IMG/VR virus record: IMGVR_UViG_3300035034_002269
Coordinates: 1-22,366 of that record
Length of the DNA stretch: 22,366 bases
Strand: one strand, 5' to 3'
Origin: a virus
Within the stretch, counting starts at the first letter, position 1. Every line of letters begins with the position of its first letter. The notes beneath the pieces are model-generated. The model made no database searches. It saw only the letters and a list, made by a program, of their open reading frames with translations, and had not been told where the DNA came from. The position numbers and the translations under genes were made by a program. Shown here one piece after another: positions 14,367 through 20,581 of the stretch.

Positions 14367-14927
14367 CTAGTAGGCATCCTGAATGATCTCCTTCAATTCG
14401 GTGTGTCGGTCGTCCACTGTGAACGTGTATGTTATTCCCTGACGGCCCTCTATTTCGAGTCCTATCGGGACGATCCTCATCGAATAGACGAGGCCGCGAT
14501 AGCGGATGCCGTGGAGGAAGGCCTGACTGCACTGGCCGGAGAACATGCCCCGGCGCAGGAAATTCCAGAAGAAAGTCTCGATCTCCGGCAGCGGATTGAT
14601 GTCACGCATGTTCCGCCCGATACAGTCATCAGGCGTGAGATCGAAGGAAGCTGCGGCGCTCCGGGACATGGCACGGACTGTCAGGTTCGTGTCCAGATAC
14701 GCGCTATTCAAAGGCGATCCGTTTGTGGCGCGTATTACTGCCTGCCTGTTGGCTCGCTCCAGGATCGGCATGATGAGGTCGAGAACCCTCTGCCGTTGCC
14801 TTTCCGGTATTCCATTCTTCTCCCATTTTGACAGCACCGATTGAGTACAACCAAGACGCGCGCAAGTCTCCCCTTGTGTTAACCTCGCTTCATGGCGGTA
14901 CAGGCTTAATAGCGAGCCCGTTTGCAT
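14367..14927 (-). CDS. XRE-family HTH regulator with C-terminal PAS-like domain (first of pair)
   Basis: This 186-aa protein has a Cro/C1-type HTH at residues about 5-52: LLSLYRHEARLTQGETCARL then GCTQSVLSKWEKNGIP, with the recognition helix TQSVLSKWE. Residues about 72-180 resemble a PAS domain: SAYLDTNLTVRAMSRSAAAS, then FDLTPDDCIGRNMRDI, the D-x-N-x-x-V-x-x-x-S and I-G-x-x-x-x-D-I pattern, followed by strands SMRIVPIGLEIEGRQGITYT. ATG at 14927 has AAGGAG 6 nt upstream, the strongest ribosome binding site in the cassette. It begins just after a strong terminator, so it needs its own promoter, which I could not identify with confidence. It may be a repressor or a late-gene activator. Confidence 0.82.
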   Translation of the reverse strand: MQTGSLLSLYRHEARLTQGETCARLGCTQSVLSKWEKNGIPERQRQRVLDLIMPILERANRQAVIRATNGSPLNSAYLDTNLTVRAMSRSAAASFDLTPDDCIGRNMRDINPLPEIETFFWNFLRRGMFSGQCSQAFLHGIRYRGLVYSMRIVPIGLEIEGRQGITYTFTVDDRHTELKEIIQDAY

Positions 14928-15001
14928 TTAATCTCCTTAAAGGATTCTTGTTTGTCAGTTCTTTTTCTTACTTGGTCCTACTGAATTGCTGCGATGGATG
15001 C

Positions 15002-15059
15002 AACTATATTCTTACATGCAAAAAGCCCCACCATGTTGGGTGGGGCTTTCAATATAGTT
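15002..15059 (-). terminator. Strong intrinsic terminator of the head operon, nested in a 9-bp dyad
   Basis: AAGCCCCACC (15023-15032 plus) and GGTGGGGCTT (15039-15048) form a perfect 10-bp stem with a 6-nt loop. On the minus strand it is followed by a run of T (CTTTTTGC). It lies just after the last small head gene. Perfect 9-bp arms AACTATATT (15002-15010) and AATATAGTT (15051-15059) surround the whole terminator. Confidence 0.93.
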
Positions 15060-15070
15060 AAATGTTGGAC

Positions 15071-15322
15071 CTAACTATCAGATTCTGTTTGGAAATCCTG
15101 TTCAATTTCATTGAAAGTTTCCGCAGGTTGATCGGCAGTGGAAGACCTTTTCGAAGACTTCTTGGTCTTCTTTTGCTCTTCCTGGTCCTCGGCTTTTGGA
15201 GGATCGACGAGTTCCGGTCTGGATCGCGTCCACCCTTTCTGGAGAACAAGGTAGGGGATGCGGGAGGCAGGAACCTCGAACATCTCCCCTTCGGGAGAAT
15301 AGACTTTTTCGTGAAAGGCCAT
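15071..15322 (-). CDS. Small head-module protein with YxPEG N-terminal motif
   Basis: I do not recognise a named family for this 83-aa protein. The N-terminal 36 residues (VYSPEGEMFEVPASRIPYLV then LQKGWTRS) follow the same plan as the start of the preceding gene (VTIYNPEGKPEKHLRANAVD then LTRHCGYTW): a strand, Y-x-P-E-G, and a helix ending in GW/GYTW. The rest is a low-complexity charged tail rich in Lys, Ser and Glu. ATG at 15322 lies 8 nt after the previous stop with only a weak GAG upstream. As the last gene of the head operon before its terminator it is probably a minor virion or assembly factor. Confidence 0.7.
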   Translation of the reverse strand: MAFHEKVYSPEGEMFEVPASRIPYLVLQKGWTRSRPELVDPPKAEDQEEQKKTKKSSKRSSTADQPAETFNEIEQDFQTESDS

Positions 15323-15330
15323 GGATGCTC

Positions 15331-15699
15331 TTACTCGGAAGCCTTCTTCTCAGCGGCAGCGATCTTCTTCGCCAGGCTGTTCTCGGTCGCGTTGCCTGTG
15401 ACCTTGATGCCGAGTGATTCAGCCTTTGCCTTCAGCGCGTCGAATTCGCTCGCTGTGCTTTCGGAATCGGCGTCATCCTCCTCGTCGTCGTCTTCATCCT
15501 CGTTGTCGTCTTCATTGACCTTGTCAGCGAGGGGATCGACATTCTTCTCCTTCGGGATCGGCGCGGGATCGACCGGGGAGAGGACTTTGCCGGGCTGCCA
15601 AGTGTATCCGCAATGCCGCGTCAGATCGACTGCGTTCGCGCGGAGGTGCTTCTCAGGCTTGCCCTCTGGGTTGTAAATGGTGACTGTTCTTTGTGCCAT
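15331..15699 (-). CDS. Acidic-linker protein with YxPEG N-terminus and HeH/SAP-like C-terminus
   Basis: This 122-aa protein has three parts. Residues 1-38 carry the YNPEG motif shared with the next gene. Residues about 60-82 are an almost pure Asp/Glu linker (EDDNEDEDDDEEDDADSE). Residues about 85-118 (FDALKAKAESLGIKVTGNAT then ENSLAKKIAAAE) look like a HeH/SAP/Rho-N type helix-extended-helix, a small nucleic-acid-binding unit common in phage head proteins. It lies directly downstream of the decoration-like gene after two GC hairpins. It may be a capsid accessory or head-completion protein; the function is not known. Confidence 0.72.
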   Translation of the reverse strand: MAQRTVTIYNPEGKPEKHLRANAVDLTRHCGYTWQPGKVLSPVDPAPIPKEKNVDPLADKVNEDDNEDEDDDEEDDADSESTASEFDALKAKAESLGIKVTGNATENSLAKKIAAAEKKASE

Positions 15700-15744
15700 G
15701 TCGGTTGTCTCTTGTTCGTCGGGGAGATGGTTGGAGGGAAAGAG

Positions 15745-15800
15745 GCCGGGGAACTCTAGGCTCCCCGGCTTCTGGACAGTGGCAGGGTGGGTTTCCCTGC
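15745..15800 (-). other. Two GC hairpins between decoration-like gene and YxPEG gene
   Basis: GCAGGG (15782-15787) pairs with CCCTGC (15795-15800). GCCGGGGA (15745-15752) pairs with TCCCCGGC (15762-15769), 8 bp with a 9-nt loop, followed on the minus strand by CTCTTTCCC. The second could be a weak terminator or a 3'-end stabiliser for the abundant upstream mRNA. Confidence 0.6.
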
Positions 15801-15807
15801 TACGTGC

Positions 15808-16215
15808 TTAGACGAGCCAAGCAGCGTATTTCAGGGCCGGAGCGGTGCCGCCCACATCAGCAGCAATGCGCAGGGCGTTGCCGTCAGCGTCGGCTGCAGT
15901 GATCTGCTTGTCCGTCAGTTTGCGGGTGTATTCACCAGCGCCCGTGACAGTGACAGATTCGACGACCGTGCCGTCTTCAGCCTCGATGTTCAGGACATAG
16001 GTCTCGTCAGCGGTTGGCGTCGGAGCGTCGTCAACAACGATAACAACCGTGTATTCCTCAGCGCCGAGTGCGTCCTTGTAGCCGCCATTGTGTTTTACGA
16101 GACGGTCGAGAGCGACGTCAGCAGAGTCAGCGTCAGCTTCAACAGCAGTTGCCATGTCGGCAATAGTGCGGAAGGCCGTTGCTTCGTCATAAATGTAGCG
16201 AAGTGTGGAGTTCAT
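15808..16215 (-). CDS. Probable capsid decoration / head-stabilising protein
   Basis: This 135-aa protein lies immediately after the major capsid gene. It is acidic, Ala/Thr/Val-rich and beta-rich in its second half (EEYTVVIVVDDAPT; TYVLNIEAEDGTVVESVTVT; YAAWLV), the usual character of small decoration proteins. The N-terminal part (YIYDEATAFRTIADMATAVE) is helical. I see no family motif that fixes the identity. ATG at 16215 has AGAGGA 8 nt upstream. Separate hairpins before and after it suggest independent mRNA ends, consistent with high expression. Confidence 0.6.
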   Translation of the reverse strand: MNSTLRYIYDEATAFRTIADMATAVEADADSADVALDRLVKHNGGYKDALGAEEYTVVIVVDDAPTPTADETYVLNIEAEDGTVVESVTVTGAGEYTRKLTDKQITAADADGNALRIAADVGGTAPALKYAAWLV

Positions 16216-16247
16216 TTCAGATATCCTCTGGGATTGGAAAGAAGTTG

Positions 16248-16269
16248 AGGGGAGGAGTTACCCTCCCCT
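16248..16269 (-). terminator. GC hairpin after the major capsid gene
   Basis: AGGGGAGG (16248-16255) and CCTCCCCT (16262-16269) form a perfect 8-bp stem with a 6-nt loop 14 nt after the capsid stop. Only a mixed CAACTTCTTTCC tract follows on the minus strand, so termination would be partial. An mRNA 3'-stabilising hairpin is equally likely. Confidence 0.55.
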
Positions 16270-16282
16270 ACGTGGCCTTCAG

Positions 16283-17206
16283 TTAGCTGACGACGTCAGC
16301 GTTCTTGATGCCCCACACGCGAGCCGCACAGCGACCGTGTTGAGCGGCGAAGGAGACGAGCCATTCGAGGCGGGTCCGGTAAACCGGCTTCGCATCGATC
16401 TCACCCAGGTCTTCGACATCAAGGATGCCGTTCTGGAGACCCGTGATCATGTTCGGTCCGAAGGACACAACGTAGATCGACGTACCGACAGCGGCACCGC
16501 CGTTCGGGTTGGCTTCGTTGAAGCCGATGATCTCGTTGCTTTCATTGTCACGGTCGGTGACAAGGATCGGCAGATCATTGTAGTAAGCGATGCGCTTGCC
16601 GAATTCATCGAGACCCCACACGATGTCACCGCCGATGTTCTTGCGGGCAGCCGTGTTCAGCTTGTTCCGCATTTTCTTCGACATGATGAGGTGCGTTGGG
16701 TTGTCCACCTGGTCGATAGCATCGTCCAGAAGTTCGATGGACAGAGCGTCACCACCAGATGTGTTACCGGCTGCGATGAGCTGGTCGCCGACGATACGCT
16801 TGCGCAGGCCGTCGAACTCAAGTGGGTTGGCTTCGCTGTCACCGTTGATGATCTTGCCCGTGATCGACAGAGCGATGGACTTGATCTTCAGGGTTTCGTG
16901 CGTGGTGCGGACGCGTTCGCCGCGAGTCTTGATGAGTGCCTTATCGACATCCATGTCACCGCCGACGATGCGCAGGCGCTCCGTGGAGTTGTTGATGATG
17001 CCAGTGGACTCGTCGTAGCCTTGGTTATAGCCACGGAATGCAACGCCAGGCAGTTCGCCTTCGGTCGAATAGGAGAAAGAGTCTCCTGGAATGTCTTCAA
17101 ACGGCATCACGCGCAGCAGGTCGGACGAAGATGCGAACATCTCGATTACGGCCTCGCGCTTGGTGTCGCCCTCGACGAGCTTTTTGGCTTCAAGAAGGGT
17201 CAGCAT
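16283..17206 (-). CDS. Major capsid protein (HK97-fold expected)
   Basis: This 307-aa protein has the size, place (after the scaffold) and pattern of a siphophage major capsid protein. The N-terminal helix TLLEAKKLVEG is followed by FASSSDLLRVMPFEDIPGDS, then FSYSTEGELPGVAFRGYNQG and ESTGIINNSTERLRIVGGDM, the N-arm and E-loop style region of this capsid group. The central part has a P-domain helix with HLIMSKKMRNKLNTAARKN, and the C-terminal part WGLDEFGKRIAYYNDLPILV, then YRTRLEWLVSFAAQHGRCAA and RVWGI. ATG at 17206 has GAGGA 8 nt upstream. It sits behind a long hairpin-rich leader. There is no sign of an N-terminal prohead protease target, as the scaffold is separate. Confidence 0.88.
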   Translation of the reverse strand: MLTLLEAKKLVEGDTKREAVIEMFASSSDLLRVMPFEDIPGDSFSYSTEGELPGVAFRGYNQGYDESTGIINNSTERLRIVGGDMDVDKALIKTRGERVRTTHETLKIKSIALSITGKIINGDSEANPLEFDGLRKRIVGDQLIAAGNTSGGDALSIELLDDAIDQVDNPTHLIMSKKMRNKLNTAARKNIGGDIVWGLDEFGKRIAYYNDLPILVTDRDNESNEIIGFNEANPNGGAAVGTSIYVVSFGPNMITGLQNGILDVEDLGEIDAKPVYRTRLEWLVSFAAQHGRCAARVWGIKNADVVS

Positions 17207-17251
17207 TATAGTGTTCCTCGTATCGGAATGTTGAGTGCTTTCGAGTTTCAG

Positions 17252-17390
17252 GGACGGTCTTGTATTGAGGCCCCCGGCCTCGGTTTGGCACTCCGCACCG
17301 TCCGGTTACGGATCACCTGAATTCGGCGACAATCGAAAAAGGGGAGATCAGGCCTGTAAGGACCCGACCTCCCCCGGAGACCGATTGTCG
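17252..17390 (-). other. Hairpin-rich spacer between scaffold and major capsid genes
   Basis: The 205-nt spacer holds four perfect inverted repeats: CGACAATCG (17327-17335) with 17382-17390, 9 bp; inside it GGGGAG (17341-17346) with CTCCCC (17369-17374), followed on the minus strand by TTTTT; GGACGGT (17252-17258) with 17297-17303, 7 bp; and inside that GAGGCC-CCC-GGCCTC (17267-17281). The first pair may give a partial terminator or processing site after the scaffold gene, the second a structured capsid leader. Confidence 0.65.
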
Positions 17391-17411
17391 TTTTCTTGTT
17401 GACCGGCGCGC

Positions 17412-18206
17412 TTAGCGGCGCGGCTTGGTCGAACCTTTGTTCGCAAGAGCCAGCTTTTCGGTGGCTGACATCTTGTCGTAGGCTTCTTTCGTGAAGCCGA
17501 AATACTTCTTGGAAGGATCGCCTTCACCACCGCCGCCACCTGACGGCTTGGCAAGGATGGTCTTCGTTGACACAAGGTCAGAGACCCATTCCTTCATCGA
17601 CATCGGCGTTGCGCCATCCGATCCGTACAGGACCGAGTCGCCTTTGCGTGGGATCAGCTGGTCGTCTTCGTCGAAGGAGAAGACCTTCTGGGCATCGGAC
17701 AGGATATAATCCACAGCTTCCGGGTTTGCGCCTGTCTCCGGGTCCATGGCTGCTTCGATGACAGCCTGTTTCAGGATCAGGTTCTTGAACTTGCCTTCAG
17801 CGGCCTGAGCGCGCTCTTCGGCTTTCGTCTTGGCTCCCAGGGCAGCTGTCTTCTGGTCTTCCAGTTCGCGCTTCATCCGCTCGGTGCGTTTGGCCACTTC
17901 AGCCTCGATGTCACCATTCTCTGACAATTCACCGTCAGCGACCCGCTGGGCCATTGCTTGAAGGTCTGTCAGCTGTGTGCGGAATTCATCGAAGTCCGTC
18001 CCTTCGGGGACAATTTCCTTGAGCTTCTTCAGCTCATCGACCGCTGCGTCGCGTTCCTTGGACACGCTGATATTCGTGTCACGGAACTCGTCCAGCTTGG
18101 TCTTTGGGACCACGTTGAGTTCGAAACCACCGGCTTCGCTTTCCTTTACGAGGTCACGCAGCTCTTCAGGCCACGCGTCTCGCGTTTCGAGTTTGATAAT
18201 GGGCAT
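17412..18206 (-). CDS. Capsid scaffolding protein
   Basis: This 264-aa protein directly precedes the capsid gene. It has a globular N-terminus (PIIKLETRDAWPEELRDLVK), a long charged coiled coil (residues about 35-145, heptads such as RTERMKRELEDQKTAALGAK), a conserved-looking helix LILKQAVIEAAMDPETGANP with DYILSDAQKVFSFDEDDQLI, and a Gly-rich hinge (SGGGGGEGD) before a basic tail (STKPRR). This is the usual build of phage scaffolds, in which a basic C-terminus binds the coat protein. ATG at 18206 has GGAGAG 4 nt upstream. It is the first gene behind the promoter at 18297-18345. Confidence 0.85.
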   Translation of the reverse strand: MPIIKLETRDAWPEELRDLVKESEAGGFELNVVPKTKLDEFRDTNISVSKERDAAVDELKKLKEIVPEGTDFDEFRTQLTDLQAMAQRVADGELSENGDIEAEVAKRTERMKRELEDQKTAALGAKTKAEERAQAAEGKFKNLILKQAVIEAAMDPETGANPEAVDYILSDAQKVFSFDEDDQLIPRKGDSVLYGSDGATPMSMKEWVSDLVSTKTILAKPSGGGGGEGDPSKKYFGFTKEAYDKMSATEKLALANKGSTKPRR

Positions 18207-18253
18207 GTTCTCTCCGAGATTCGCCGTAGTGTCGGGATTTGGATTTGTGGGGA

Positions 18254-18285
18254 TTGAGTTCTGACGCTCCGCGTCCTGTTCTCAA
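18254..18285 (-). other. Leader hairpin of the scaffold/capsid mRNA
   Basis: In the 5' leader TTGAG (18254-18258) pairs with CTCAA (18281-18285), and inside it GACGC (18263-18267) with GCGTC (18271-18275) over a triloop. It begins only a few bases after the expected transcription start, where a hairpin would protect the mRNA 5' end. Confidence 0.55.
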
Positions 18286-18296
18286 TTTGTGGGCTC

Positions 18297-18345
18297 GTTA
18301 TACATTAAAAGCTCCCGAATGTCAAGTATTTTACAAGCATTGGCA
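18297..18345 (-). promoter_or_regulatory. Late promoter for scaffold and capsid genes (TGCCAA / TTGACATTC family)
   Basis: On the minus strand: TGCCAA (18345-18340), 14 nt including an A-rich stretch, -35 TTGACA (18325-18320, perfect), 17-nt spacer, -10 TATAAC (18302-18297, five of six). It is the best match to the general bacterial consensus in the window. It lies in the gap between the 51-aa gene and the scaffold and gives a leader of about 85 nt. Confidence 0.88.
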
Positions 18346-18361
18346 GAACTTACCGGGCTGT

Positions 18362-18517
18362 TTACTTGCTTTTGGGCGGCTTCTTCTTTGACGACTTCTT
18401 TATCCGTCGTTTCGGCGGGCTGCGGCGTTGATTGAGCAGATCATCGTCGTCAAGGAGCCCGTAGATCGGGGACTCCTCGGTCAGTTCGTCGATACGGCGG
18501 GAAAAATCGTCTTTCAT
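18362..18517 (-). CDS. 51-aa protein with acidic N-half and very basic C-tail
   Basis: The ATG at 18517 shares its A with the portal stop (TAATG), so it is translationally coupled to the portal gene. The 51 residues start MKDDFSRRIDELTEESPIYG, continue LLDDDDLLNQ and end in a Lys/Arg/Ser/Pro tail (RRSPPKRRIKKSSKKKPPKS then K). It is too short for a family call. The strongly bipolar charge suggests a protein that binds DNA or an acidic partner at the portal or head, but that is inference. It is the last gene before the scaffold promoter. Confidence 0.7.
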   Translation of the reverse strand: MKDDFSRRIDELTEESPIYGLLDDDDLLNQRRSPPKRRIKKSSKKKPPKSK

Positions 18518-20124
18518 TACTCCGTCTGGGGAGGGCTTCCCTGCTCAGGGTTCTGGGGTGGATTCTCTGCTTGCTGCTTCAGGGCGTCCTTGCGCGCCTG
18601 TTCGTCAGCTTCACGATCCTTGTCGTTGTTGTCTTGTGTGACCTTGGCTTGTGCGTTCGGGAATCCGGATACGCGGGCCTGGAAGTCTGGCTGGTTCGGG
18701 AAGCTCTCCTGATCGTCGAGGAAGTCCTTGAATTCTTCGAGCGTGATGGAGGTCGGAACGACTTCGGCTTTCACGAGATAGTCGTAGACGACTTCAATCG
18801 GGATGATGCCATCGACATACATTGCCTGGATCGCACGGAACTCGCGGGCTCCTACATTCATCAGGAGGAAGTCCCGGTTCAAATGCATGCTGATCTTCTC
18901 GTCCGGATAGGCTGTACCGGCATTCCACATCACCCACAGACGCAGGAGACGGGACATCGATCGGTCTACGACATTGGCGATGTTCAGTAGGAGGGAGGCT
19001 TCGTTGCCTTCCTTGAGTTTCAGCTCATTATCTGACAGGGAGGCTCCCTTCGATGAGGTCAGGAGACGTCCGCCAAGGGACTCGATCTGCTTTTCCTTCT
19101 CGACCAGGGAGTTCTCAAGCGATCCGAGGCCGTGGCCGTGGAATTCAATCACACCGGGCTTCTCGTCCGTGGGACCCACCTGCCAGACCACATTCGGTCC
19201 GATGACGTATTCGTTATTGTCCCCAGCAGTCGGGGCGTAATAGATCGGCAGGGCTGTGTGATAGCGTCCGTGCTGGAGCTGGGCGTAATCCTTGTAGTGG
19301 GCGAGGTTCAGCGTGACGATGTCGCGGAGAGGCGGCTTTTCGACCTCTGGTCCGCCTTCGAAGGGTCCGAAGAACTCGAATGGGATACGGTCGAACGTGC
19401 GGCCACGGTTCATCGGCGTGACGACGGTCGGCTCGTCTTCCAGTGTGGCATCGCCATCTTCCTTCCAGAACTTGTACTGGCGGTAGACAAACTTGCCGTT
19501 GGCCCCCTCCTCCAGTGTAAGGAGGCGGTAGCTTGTATAGATTTGCGAGCTGAAGAGCTGGGTGACTGTGGAGCGATCCTGACGGAGTTCACGCAGGAGG
19601 ACCATGGTTGGAACCTTGCGGCCCTTGATCTTCTCGACATGCCAGTCGAGGATGTCTTCCGACAGGTAGATGGTCACATAGGGGGAATCCTTGCCATCCG
19701 ATGTGCGATCCAGAAGTGCTCCTGCTCTGCCGACTTCGAGGATTTCTCCCGTGATCTTCTTCGCAGCATAGGTCGGAGAATTGTCATCATCCGTGAACTT
19801 CTCTTCCAGAAGCTTCTTGATGGTCTGGTTGACGCCTTCGAGGGCCGGGTCCTTGCGGAAGATGCTGCCGAGCAGGCCTTCCTTGGTCCGGGCTGTCATG
19901 TTGACGAAAACAGCGCGCGACAGGAAGTCTGCATAGTCTTCTTCGTCGGCAGCGGCCATTTTCGGCAGATACTCCTGCCCGCGCTCCTTGATCGCATCTT
20001 CTCCGTGAATACAGTCACGGTTCGACTTCCAGATTTCCTTGTACGCAGCGTATTGCGGGTGTCCGTTGATAGGGTCCCGTGCGACGTCATGAATTCTACG
20101 ATACTTGGTGCGTGTGGCTGGCAT
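18517..20124 (-). CDS. Portal protein (DUF4055 family)
   Basis: This 535-aa protein matches the DUF4055 portal group. Marks are DPINGHPQYAAYKEIWKSNR near residues 18-36, GQEYLPKM (49-56), then DYADFLSRAVFVNMTARTKE and GLLGSIFRKDP (63-93), and later GRAGALLDRTS, a FEFFGPFEGG-type strand, and LNLAHYKDYAQLQHGRYHTA with LPIYY. The C-terminus is a charged, Gln/Pro-rich tail. I chose ATG at 20124, with AGGAAAGG upstream; an in-frame ATG at 20169 would lie inside tRNA-Glu. It follows the two tRNAs on the same transcript, about 450 nt from the promoter, and is coupled by TAATG to the 51-aa gene. Confidence 0.93.
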   Translation of the reverse strand: MPATRTKYRRIHDVARDPINGHPQYAAYKEIWKSNRDCIHGEDAIKERGQEYLPKMAAADEEDYADFLSRAVFVNMTARTKEGLLGSIFRKDPALEGVNQTIKKLLEEKFTDDDNSPTYAAKKITGEILEVGRAGALLDRTSDGKDSPYVTIYLSEDILDWHVEKIKGRKVPTMVLLRELRQDRSTVTQLFSSQIYTSYRLLTLEEGANGKFVYRQYKFWKEDGDATLEDEPTVVTPMNRGRTFDRIPFEFFGPFEGGPEVEKPPLRDIVTLNLAHYKDYAQLQHGRYHTALPIYYAPTAGDNNEYVIGPNVVWQVGPTDEKPGVIEFHGHGLGSLENSLVEKEKQIESLGGRLLTSSKGASLSDNELKLKEGNEASLLLNIANVVDRSMSRLLRLWVMWNAGTAYPDEKISMHLNRDFLLMNVGAREFRAIQAMYVDGIIPIEVVYDYLVKAEVVPTSITLEEFKDFLDDQESFPNQPDFQARVSGFPNAQAKVTQDNNDKDREADEQARKDALKQQAENPPQNPEQGSPPQTE

Positions 20125-20141
20125 CCTTTCCTGCTCTTGAT

Positions 20142-20217
20142 TGGTATTCCCGATGGGATTTGAACCCATGTTGCCGACGTGAAAGGCCGGTGTCCTGGAC
20201 CACTAGACGACGGGAAC
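20142..20217 (-). tRNA. tRNA-Glu (anticodon UUC)
   Basis: A full cloverleaf is visible on the minus strand: acceptor GTTCCCG with CGGGAAT (first pair G-U wobble), anticodon arm CCGGC-CTTTCAC-GTCGG giving anticodon TTC, T arm ATGGG-TTCAAAT-CCCAT, discriminator A, and an encoded CCA (20144-20142). It starts on the base after the CCA of tRNA-Pro, so the two are cut from one precursor. The usual G1-C72 pair is replaced by G-U. Confidence 0.96.
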
Positions 20218-20295
20218 TGGTCTGTGTGGCAGGATTTGAACCTACGACCCCCTGCTTCCAAGGCAGGTGCTCTACGCAGACTGAGCTACACACAG
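20218..20295 (-). tRNA. tRNA-Pro (anticodon UGG) with A37
   Basis: Cloverleaf on the minus strand: acceptor CTGTGTG with CACACAG, D arm GCTC...GAGC, anticodon arm CCTGC-CTTGGAA-GCAGG (anticodon TGG), T arm GTAGG-TTCAAAT-CCTGC, A73 and an encoded CCA (20220-20218). The C1-G72 pair and A73 are the known bacterial tRNA-Pro identity marks, which support the call. Position 37 is A, where bacterial tRNA-Pro normally has the methylated G37. Confidence 0.94.
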
Positions 20296-20378
20296 AAAAA
20301 GAGACACAACGCTTAGGCGCGTGTGCCTTCATGTTCAGGTGGGGTGCTCGGTCGGAAGTTCATGAAATCGATCTCGTC

Positions 20379-20423
20379 AGCCCGGACCGGCTTACACGGT
20401 CTGTGCCTGAAGGGCAGCGGGCT
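20379..20423 (-). other. Three-way-junction RNA element in the tRNA/portal leader
   Basis: AGCCCG (20379-20384) pairs with CGGGCT (20418-20423). The interior forms two more stems on the minus strand, TGCC-cttca-GGCA and GACCG-TGTAAGC-CGGTC. It recalls a small cloverleaf, but the 7-nt loop lacks U33 and there is no T arm, so it is not a tRNA. It lies about 85 nt upstream of tRNA-Pro. Confidence 0.5.
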
Positions 20424-20440
20424 ATCCGGGTTGTTTTGAA

Positions 20441-20579
20441 GAAGTCTATACCTTAGACTTCACAGCGCCGATCTTGCCAGACTTGCACTGGCTGCAGGGT
20501 TTCCGAGAAATACGCCTCTGGAAGATCGAAGGAGGTCTCACTACGGATATGGTGATGGTATGGGACCGTTGTGAAGTCT
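20441..20579 (-). promoter_or_regulatory. Leader with alternative base-pairing segments
   Basis: On the minus strand, segment 1 AGACTTCACA (20579-20570) can pair perfectly with segment 2 TGTGAAGTCT (20464-20455), and segment 2 can instead pair with segment 3 TAGACTTC (20448-20441) as an 8-bp, 5-nt-loop hairpin. The two pairings exclude each other. The second hairpin is followed by TTCAAAAC, a poor terminator tail. The arrangement suggests a conformational switch but is not proven. Confidence 0.45.
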
Positions 20580-20581
20580 GG

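Noticed and set aside
14935-15018. Promoter for the first HTH+PAS-like gene (TTGCAT with TAGGAC, 17 nt)
   Set aside because: Both boxes match only three of six consensus bases, so I do not list it as a promoter.
20379-20423. Possible third tRNA upstream of tRNA-Pro
   Set aside because: Three stems form, but the putative anticodon loop lacks U33 and no T arm or acceptor of 7 bp exists.
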